Assembly (NCBI GenBank): GCA_020025635.1
Contig: JAHHRU010000003.1
Span: 62,001 to 126,000 of the forward strand
Direction of reading: 5' to 3'
Origin: Allofournierella sp.
Lineage (GTDB): Bacteria > Bacillota > Clostridia > Oscillospirales > Ruminococcaceae
DNA length: 64,000 nt
The notes below the pieces were generated by a model. That model ran no database searches. It saw only the letters and a program-made list of their open reading frames with translations, and was not told the origin of the DNA. This document shows, in pieces, positions 58,111-64,000 of this stretch; position 1 is the stretch's first letter; every line of letters starts with the position of its first letter. A program made the translations under genes and the position numbers.

Positions 58111-58220
58111 GCTTGTTCCTCCTTTTGGGCTGTATTTCTTTTTCTATCCTATCATATTTGCCAAAGCGGCGCAACAGGAGAAGCTGTGAAATTCAGTCGG
58201 AAGGAGGAAAGCTGTGTTCC

Positions 58221-60839
58221 TCAGTTCTTTTTCAGCCGGAGCAGTGCCTTTCCCGCTTCCACAGCGGGAATAACGGCCAAGGCCAGCGCTGCGGCAATGC
58301 CGCACTGGACCGGTGACAATGCCGCAAAGCCAAAGGCGGCAGCAGCCGGCGGCCACAGCAGCACACCAAAGGTGAGCAAAAGCCCTGCTCCAAAGGCCAG
58401 CCAGAGCCATCCGTTGCTGCCTGTCAGGCAGAACAGGCTCTGGCGGGGGCTTCGCATATTGAAGCAATGCAGAAGCTCGGCGGCGCTCATGGTGAGAAAT
58501 GCCATGGTCACACCGGCATCGCTCTGCACCGGCAGGAAGGACCCGTTTTCGATGTATACTCCCGCAAAATAAGAGGCCAGAGTCAGCCCGGTGACAAGCA
58601 GCCCCTGCCACACCGTATCAAATCCAAGCCCCTGGGCAAGGATGCCTTCTTCCCGGGGGCGGGGCGGCCGTTCCATCAGGCCCGGCTGCGGCTTTTCCAT
58701 GCCCAGCGCCAGCGCCGGGAAGCAGTCGGTGATGAGGTTGATCCACAAAAGCTGCACCGGGTTGAGAAGCGATACCCCCATCAGGGTGGCAAGAAAGATG
58801 CTTACGACCTCGCTCATGTTGCTGGCAAGCAAAAACTGCACCGCCTTGCGGATGTTGTCATAGATCCGCCTTCCCTCTGACACCGCTGCCACAATGGTTG
58901 CGAAATTATCATCGGTCAGCACCATATCAGCCACGCCCCGGGTCACATCCGTTCCGGAAAGGCCCATGCCCACCCCGATATCCGCTGTTTTCAGGGCCGG
59001 TGCATCGTTCACCCCATCTCCTGCCATGGCAACCACACAGCCCCGGCTCTGCCATGCTTTCACAATGCGTGCTTTATGCTGGGGCTGGACCCTAGCATAA
59101 ACCCCGATGTGCGGCACCTGCTCTTCCAGCTGCCGGTCGGTCATCCGGTCCAGCTCTTCCCCAGTCACAGCCCGCCTGCCCTGCAAAAGGCCCAGCTGGC
59201 GGCCAATGGCGGCGGCGGTGGCTTTGTGGTCGCCGGTGATCATCACCGGCTGGATCCCGGCTCGGCTGCACTCTTCAATGGCTGCCTTTGCTTCAGGCCG
59301 GATGGGGTCCATCATGCCCACAAGGCCCAGGAACACCAGGTCCTTTTCTGCGTTTTCACTGGATGGGTTTGCGGGCAAAGCCGCCCAGCTTCGCCGGGCA
59401 GCCGCCAGCACCCGCAGCGCCCGGTCAGCCATTTTTTGGTTTTCCCGCAAAATCTTCTCCCGCAGCTCCCGTGTGAGCGGCACCTCCTGCCCGTTCTGCA
59501 AAACACTTGTGCAGCGGGCCAAAAGAAGATCCGGTGCGCCTTTTGTGTACTGCATGACCCCCGGCTTCCCCTTCTGCCGGTGGAAGGTGGTCATTCGTTT
59601 TCGCTGTGAATCAAAGGGGAGTTCCGCTGTGCGTGGGAAGGAAGCTTCCAGGACTTTTTTCGAGGCCCCCTGCTTTTCGCCATATTCCACCAAGGCACAC
59701 TCGGTAGCTTCTCCCCGCACCCTGCCGTTTGGGCCTTTTTGCGCATCATTGCACAGCACCAGCGCCCGAACAAGCTCCTGGCTTTCTCCAAAGCTTTCGC
59801 AGACGGTCATTTTGTTTTGGGTCAGGGTGCCGGTTTTATCGCTGCAGATCACCTGCGCACAGCCCAGTGTCTCCACCGCTGTCAGCTTTCGGATCACAGC
59901 CCCCTGCCGGCTCATGCGGGTGACACCCATGGAAAGCACGATGGTGACCACCGCCGCAAGCCCTTCCGGAATGGCCGCCACGGCCAGGCTCACCGCCACC
60001 ATAAAGCAGGAAAGCACCTGTTCCAGCTCATACCCGCCGGAGCGCCAAAGCGAAAAGCCAAAAATGAAAGCACAAATGACCAGCACCAGCCCGCTCAGGG
60101 TGCGGCTCAAAGCAGCCAGCCGCTGCTGAAGCGGGGTCTTGCCCTGAACTGTGCGCCCCAGCACCCCCGCAATACGGCCCATTTCGGTATCCATGCCGGT
60201 TGCGGTCACCAGCATCCGGCCCCGGCCGCTGCTCACGGTGCTGCCCATGTACACCATGCAGTGCCGGTCCGCAAGGGGCATCTGCTTCGGCAGCGGGGCA
60301 GTGTCTTTTTCCACCGGCAGGCTTTCGCCTGTGAGGGCCGATTCCTCGGTTTTCAGCATCACAGCTTCCAAAAGGCGGCCGTCGGCGGGGACTGCATCGC
60401 CTGCTTCCAGCAAAACCACATCCCCCGGCACCAGCTCTTCGCTGGACAGGGTGCGGCGGCTTTTGCCCCGCAGCACCTGACTGTGCGCCGCAGTGAGCTG
60501 GTTCAGCGCCTCAATGGCTTTTTCGGCTTTGCTTTCCTGAAAAACGCCCAGGATCGTATTGATGAGCACCACCGCCAGGATGATGACCACATCGGCAGGG
60601 CTTTCGCCGGCGCACACTGCCGTGAGGCCCGAGATCGCCGCAGCGGCCAGCAGCACCAAAATCATCGGGTCCGCCATCTGGCGCAGAAAACGCTGGGCCA
60701 GGCTCTCGCCCGGCGGCTCAGCCAGCTTGTTTTTTCCGTTTTGCTTCAGGCGGCGGCCGGCTTCTCCCGCCGAAAGCCCTTCCGGCCCGCTTTGCAAAGT
60801 GCGGCATGCCTGCGCCGCATCCTGCCGGTAAAACTCCAT
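58221..60839 (-). CDS. P-type Ca2+-transporting ATPase (PacL/PMCA-like)
   Basis: 872 residues. The actuator TGES (about 169), phosphorylation site SDKTGTLTQ (Asp about 334) and hinge AGDGVNDAPALK are canonical for P2A pumps; VAAIPEGLAAVVTI is the Ca-binding helix 4. There are ten helices. It would export calcium (or Mn). The ATG at 60839 has GGGGAG seven bases upstream. Single gene. Confidence 0.95.
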   Translation of the reverse strand: MEFYRQDAAQACRTLQSGPEGLSAGEAGRRLKQNGKNKLAEPPGESLAQRFLRQMADPMILVLLAAAAISGLTAVCAGESPADVVIILAVVLINTILGVFQESKAEKAIEALNQLTAAHSQVLRGKSRRTLSSEELVPGDVVLLEAGDAVPADGRLLEAVMLKTEESALTGESLPVEKDTAPLPKQMPLADRHCMVYMGSTVSSGRGRMLVTATGMDTEMGRIAGVLGRTVQGKTPLQQRLAALSRTLSGLVLVICAFIFGFSLWRSGGYELEQVLSCFMVAVSLAVAAIPEGLAAVVTIVLSMGVTRMSRQGAVIRKLTAVETLGCAQVICSDKTGTLTQNKMTVCESFGESQELVRALVLCNDAQKGPNGRVRGEATECALVEYGEKQGASKKVLEASFPRTAELPFDSQRKRMTTFHRQKGKPGVMQYTKGAPDLLLARCTSVLQNGQEVPLTRELREKILRENQKMADRALRVLAAARRSWAALPANPSSENAEKDLVFLGLVGMMDPIRPEAKAAIEECSRAGIQPVMITGDHKATAAAIGRQLGLLQGRRAVTGEELDRMTDRQLEEQVPHIGVYARVQPQHKARIVKAWQSRGCVVAMAGDGVNDAPALKTADIGVGMGLSGTDVTRGVADMVLTDDNFATIVAAVSEGRRIYDNIRKAVQFLLASNMSEVVSIFLATLMGVSLLNPVQLLWINLITDCFPALALGMEKPQPGLMERPPRPREEGILAQGLGFDTVWQGLLVTGLTLASYFAGVYIENGSFLPVQSDAGVTMAFLTMSAAELLHCFNMRSPRQSLFCLTGSNGWLWLAFGAGLLLTFGVLLWPPAAAAFGFAALSPVQCGIAAALALAVIPAVEAGKALLRLKKN

Positions 60840-60907
60840 AAACACACTCCCCTGCTTTTTAATTCTTCAAGGGATGTATATGGCAGCTTTCGTTTTTTTA
60901 GACAGAC

Positions 60908-60940
60908 AAAAAGCGGGTGCCCGAATTTTCGGACACCCGC
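60908..60940 (-). terminator. Terminator after the NSS transporter gene
   Basis: GCGGGTGCCCGAA pairs with TTCGGACACCCGC (one mismatch) and is followed by TTTTTG on the minus strand. Confidence 0.85.
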
Positions 60941-60951
60941 AAATTGTTTTA

Positions 60952-62343
60952 TCAGCCCATTTTCCAGCCCAAAAGGCTCTGAATGAACAGAAGGCCCACG
61001 ATCACCGGCAGCACATAGGTCACATAGCCTCTGATCCAGTTCGGCATTTTGGGACCCTTGCCCTCGTTGGCTTCTTTCTGATAGTTTTTGAAGCCCCAGC
61101 CGGTACGCTTTACGCAGAACAGCAGATACAGCAGGCTGCCGCCGGGCAGCAGCACATTGCTGACAATGAAATCTTCCAGGTCCAGCACACAGCTGCCCGG
61201 GCCGCGGGGGGTAAATCCGCTGAGCACGTTGAAGCCCAGCACACAGGGGATGGAAATGGCGATCACCACAAAGGTGTTGATGACTGCCGCTTTTTTGCGG
61301 GTCACGCCCCACAGATCCATGCAGCAGGCCAGCAGATTTTCAAAAACAGCCAGAATGGTGGAGAATGCCGCAAAGCTCATGAACAAGAAGAACAGGCTGC
61401 CCCACAGCCGGCCGCCGGGCATATTGTTGAACACGTTGGGCAGGGTGATGAAGATGAGCGGCGGGCCGCTGTCCACCGGCACATTGTAGGAAATGCAGGC
61501 CGGGAAGATGATCAGGCCGGAAACAAAGGCCACAAAGGTATCCAGCGCCGCAACATTCAGGCTTTCGCCCAAAAGGGTGTGCTCCTTATTCAGATAGCTG
61601 CCAAAAATCAGCATGGAGCCAATGCCAAGGCTCAGGGTGAAGAAGCTCTGGTTGATGGCTGCCGACAGGATATGCAGCACATTTTTCACCGTTTCACCGG
61701 CAGTTGCGCCCTGCACATTTTCAAGATTCGGAACAAGATAGAACTGAACGCCCTCGGCACCGCCGGGCAGGAAGATGCTGTTCACCGCCAAAATCACCAT
61801 GATGGCGAGCAGGGCCAGCATCATCCATTTCGTGATCCGCTCCACGCCCTTCTGCAGGCCCATTGAGCAGACAAAAAAGCCCAGGATCACAATGATCACC
61901 ATCCAAAAGCCCATGGTCACAGGCTGGCCCAGCATGGAGCCAAACGCCGCACTCACCTGCTCGGGGTCAAGGCCGCTGAGCTGACCGGTGAGCGAACGGT
62001 AAAAATAATAAAGCATCCAGCCGGTCACGCTGGTGTAAAAAGCCATCAGCGTGTAGTTGCCGATCATGCCAAGCTTGCCGTGGATATGCCAGTGGCTGCC
62101 CTTGGGTGCCAGCTGCTGATAGGCACAAACGCCGCTCTTTCGGCTGGCGCGGCCAATGGCGAACTCCATTGTCAGGATGGGTACGCCGACCGTGATCAGG
62201 AAAAACACATACAGCAGTACAAACAGACCGCCTCCGTTTTGACCTACCACATAGGGAAAACGCCACACATTCCCAATGCCGATGGCACAGCCGGCACTGA
62301 GCAGCAGGAAGCCGAGCCTGCTTTTGAAATTCTCTCGCTGCAT
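60952..62343 (-). CDS. Neurotransmitter:sodium symporter (NSS/SNF) family
   Basis: 463 residues and 11 to 12 helices. FKSRLGFLLLSAGCAIGIGN and VWRFPYVVGQNGGGLFVLLY form helix 1, the Na+ and substrate site of LeuT-like carriers. It probably imports an amino acid. The final helix region is present. The ATG at 62343 is 55 bases after its -10 box. Confidence 0.95.
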   Translation of the reverse strand: MQRENFKSRLGFLLLSAGCAIGIGNVWRFPYVVGQNGGGLFVLLYVFFLITVGVPILTMEFAIGRASRKSGVCAYQQLAPKGSHWHIHGKLGMIGNYTLMAFYTSVTGWMLYYFYRSLTGQLSGLDPEQVSAAFGSMLGQPVTMGFWMVIIVILGFFVCSMGLQKGVERITKWMMLALLAIMVILAVNSIFLPGGAEGVQFYLVPNLENVQGATAGETVKNVLHILSAAINQSFFTLSLGIGSMLIFGSYLNKEHTLLGESLNVAALDTFVAFVSGLIIFPACISYNVPVDSGPPLIFITLPNVFNNMPGGRLWGSLFFLFMSFAAFSTILAVFENLLACCMDLWGVTRKKAAVINTFVVIAISIPCVLGFNVLSGFTPRGPGSCVLDLEDFIVSNVLLPGGSLLYLLFCVKRTGWGFKNYQKEANEGKGPKMPNWIRGYVTYVLPVIVGLLFIQSLLGWKMG

Positions 62344-62397
62344 ATTATTTCCTCACAATCCATAGCGGCGGTTTTTGCTTTATCGCGCTATTTTGAT

Positions 62398-62426
62398 ATT
62401 ATACCAAACCACTCTGCTGTTTGCAA
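62398..62426 (-). promoter_or_regulatory. Promoter for the NSS transporter gene
   Basis: On the minus strand: TTGCAA (62421-62426), 17-base spacer, TATAAT (62398-62403), with a TGG before the -10 (extended -10). Confidence 0.8.
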
Positions 62427-62450
62427 GAAAAAGCTGCCGCAAAGAAACGA

Positions 62451-62485
62451 AAAAACCTCCGAAACGGTGTGTTTCGGAGGTTTTT
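62451..62485. terminator. Terminator after the GH25 gene
   Basis: CCTCCGAAAC (62456-62465) pairs with GTTTCGGAGG (62471-62480), with A5 before and T5 after. Confidence 0.9.
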
Positions 62486-62508
62486 GTTTTCGTATGGCCC
62501 GGCTGGCA

Positions 62509-64000
62509 TCAGCCCAGCTTGCTTACGTTCATATCCACGCGGCCGGGAATACCGGGCACCTCACCCTTGCTGGTGTACTGCCAGATATCATAGCCGTAAT
62601 TGAAGCTCAGATTCTCCCGGTACTGGGCGATCCAAATGCTGTACCGGGTGAGGTTTGCCATGTTCAGCTGATTGTAGAACCAGGAAGCATAGCTGTACAC
62701 GCCCGCACGGTAACCGGCGTTCTGAATGGTTTCGCAGAAGGCCACTGCGTTGGCGGTGCGCTGAGCGGCGCTGATGGTATCCGCACGGCCGTTGTTGCCT
62801 GCCACCTTCTCGGTATCAAAGTAGATGGGATACTGGATGTTGTAGCCGCGGGCAAGGCGCAGCACCATGCTGGCTTCTTCCACTGCTTCTGCCTCATTCA
62901 CAGCCTGGCTGTAGAAGTAAAGGCCGACCTTAAGGCCCGCAGCGGTAGCGCCCTGAATGTTCCTTTTGAAGTAAGAGTCTTCAACCAGAGCACCGGTGCC
63001 CCAGCCGCGATAGCCCACACGGATGATGGCAAAATCGATGCCGGAAGCCTTTACCGCGTTCCAGTCGATATCCCGCTGATACTTGGATACGTCCACACCT
63101 TTTGCAAGGCGGCCGGGCTGCGGCGCCGGAGCGGGGGTGGGGGCCGGAGTGGGTTCCGGGGTGGGAACCGTAAGGTCCAGGGTGCCGTCATCCAGGAACT
63201 TGTATTCCGTGCCGGCGATCCGCTTCATGCCGGTCACCTTCTGGTGGGTGGCGGGATCAAAGTAAGCCTGTTTGTCGGTTTCGCTGGGATACCAGCCGGA
63301 ATACTGAATTCCGAAGACGACCTCGGTGCCGGCCAGCTTCAGGTTCTGCACCGGCAGGCTCTGGGCATCCACAGCCTTATTGTTTGCTGCATCGAACAGC
63401 ACCAGTTCACCGGGCATGGGCACCGGGGTTGCCGGAGCCGGGGTCTCAGGAACGGGAGTTTCAGGCGCCGGGGTTTCCGGAGCAGGAGTCTCGGGAGCCG
63501 GGGTCTCGGGGGCCGGCGTTTCCGGAGCCGGAGTCTCGGGAGCCGGGGTTTCAGCTTCCGGCGTTTCCGGGGCAGGGGCTTCCGGAGCGGGAGTTTCCTC
63601 ATTCTGGCTTTCGGGAGCGGGAGCCTCCTCGCTCTGCTCATCTGCCGGCTGCTCTGTTTCCTGGGTTTCATCCGCAGCCTTTACGCTGGGCACAAGCAGG
63701 CCATCCAGCCGGAAGGGGCGGAAGAAGCTGAGTGCAGTCTGCACAAAAGCGCTGGGCGCACTCTGCACCGAAGCTGCTGCCGCCGGGTCCAGCAGGGCCT
63801 TGACCAGGTATTCCTGGCCGCTCTGGGTCTTCCCGGTTTCGCTCACATAGTAGGGGCTGAGGCTTCCATCATTGTACAGGAGATACCGCTTGTCGTTCTG
63901 AACAGCGGTATTTCCTTCCACTAAGTACACCGAGCCTTTGATCTCTTCTGCTTTGCTGCCGTTAAAATCATAATCGTTCGGCACAGGAACGGGGGTGGGC
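62509..64000 (-). CDS. Secreted GH25 lysozyme with proline-rich linker, 5' end cut
   Basis: At least 496 residues are in the window and the frame runs off the right edge, so the start is outside. The C-terminal catalytic domain (about the last 200 residues) has KGVDVSKYQRDIDWNAVKAS, AIIRVGYRGWG and YPIYFDTEK, the GH25 muramidase Asp/Glu set. Before it lie (PAPET)n repeats (63427-63603 on DNA) and a Pro/Thr linker (TPEPTPAPTPAPAP). An N-terminal region with YLLYNDGSLSPYYVSETGK-type strands may bind the wall. It cleaves peptidoglycan. Confidence 0.88.
   Translation of the reverse strand, partial: PTPVPVPNDYDFNGSKAEEIKGSVYLVEGNTAVQNDKRYLLYNDGSLSPYYVSETGKTQSGQEYLVKALLDPAAAASVQSAPSAFVQTALSFFRPFRLDGLLVPSVKAADETQETEQPADEQSEEAPAPESQNEETPAPEAPAPETPEAETPAPETPAPETPAPETPAPETPAPETPAPETPVPETPAPATPVPMPGELVLFDAANNKAVDAQSLPVQNLKLAGTEVVFGIQYSGWYPSETDKQAYFDPATHQKVTGMKRIAGTEYKFLDDGTLDLTVPTPEPTPAPTPAPAPQPGRLAKGVDVSKYQRDIDWNAVKASGIDFAIIRVGYRGWGTGALVEDSYFKRNIQGATAAGLKVGLYFYSQAVNEAEAVEEASMVLRLARGYNIQYPIYFDTEKVAGNNGRADTISAAQRTANAVAFCETIQNAGYRAGVYSYASWFYNQLNMANLTRYSIWIAQYRENLSFNYGYDIWQYTSKGEVPGIPGRVDMNVSKLG
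63427..63603 (-). repeat. 15-bp tandem repeats coding for PAPET
   Basis: About a dozen 15-base units encode ETPAP with a few substitutions (VPET, EAET, PEAP). The third codon bases vary among copies, so the array is old or selected at the protein level. Confidence 0.85.

Noticed and set aside
63326..63850. Plus-strand collagen-like frame with GVSGAG repeats
   Set aside because: It is the antisense reading of the PAPET repeats of the GH25 gene, which has catalytic motifs on the minus strand.

Overview
The window is a 64 kb stretch of bacterial chromosome, GC-rich in the genes and AT-rich between them. Genes are tightly packed, use ATG/GTG/TTG starts with strong GGAGG-type ribosome sites, and sit behind TTGACA-17-TATAAT promoters. 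Small intrinsic terminators, a methionine T-box, lipoprotein substrate binders, a BlaI/M56 pair, a DUF2975/XRE pair and a Cys-type sulfatase point to an anaerobic gut Firmicute, probably an Oscillospiraceae/Ruminococcaceae relative of Faecalibacterium, Gemmiger or Subdoligranulum. The genus is inference. No tRNA, rRNA, CRISPR array, phage or insertion sequence was seen.

Layout. 1-8022: a surface-glycan locus (membrane protein fragment, LegB-type sugar dehydratase, MBOAT acyltransferase with SGNH partner, GT-B-like transferase, flippase, N-acetyl sugar amidotransferase) that looks like part of a legionaminic-acid-type pathway. 8226-9976: glycolipid synthase and PlsY. 10096-13854: UPF0340, YggS, YitT and MATE proteins. 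13905-15984: BlaI repressor with an M56-M23 double peptidase. 16185-17888: PepF-like oligopeptidase. 18245-26766: an oligopeptide-type ABC importer with unusual subunits. 26923-35393: a SIS protein, a SsuA/TauA-type ABC importer, a ROK regulator and a cytoplasmic-type sulfatase. 35536-37051: DUF2975/XRE and small membrane proteins. 37124-39810: T-box-controlled methionine importer. 39835-48894: GNAT, HflX, Lrp, DUF4358, GT2, TetR, exonuclease, YitT and GlnRS. 49140-56856: MATE, DUF5662, AGCS symporter, a radical SAM/DUF4130 DNA-repair pair, a phosphatase, and an S24-type repressor divergent from a small membrane protein. 56937-64000: PHP phosphatase, small anchored protein, Ca-type P-ATPase, NSS transporter and a proline-rich GH25 lysozyme cut by the window end.

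The most unusual things are these. (1) An OppC-type permease carries a complete seven-blade RCC1-like propeller in its first extracellular loop. Its partner OppF-type ATPase has an insertion of about 180 residues, largely coiled coil, and the substrate binder is also oversized. (2) MetQ is circularly permuted: the canonical C-terminal half precedes the N-terminal half, behind one signal peptide. (3) Two different ABC ATPases of the sulfonate-type importer have complementary defects (Asn in the H-loop of one, a broken signature in the other), which predicts one dead and one live ATP site. (4) Several leaders look like RNA switches: a branched structured leader before the OppB gene and a terminator/antiterminator pair before a YitT gene.
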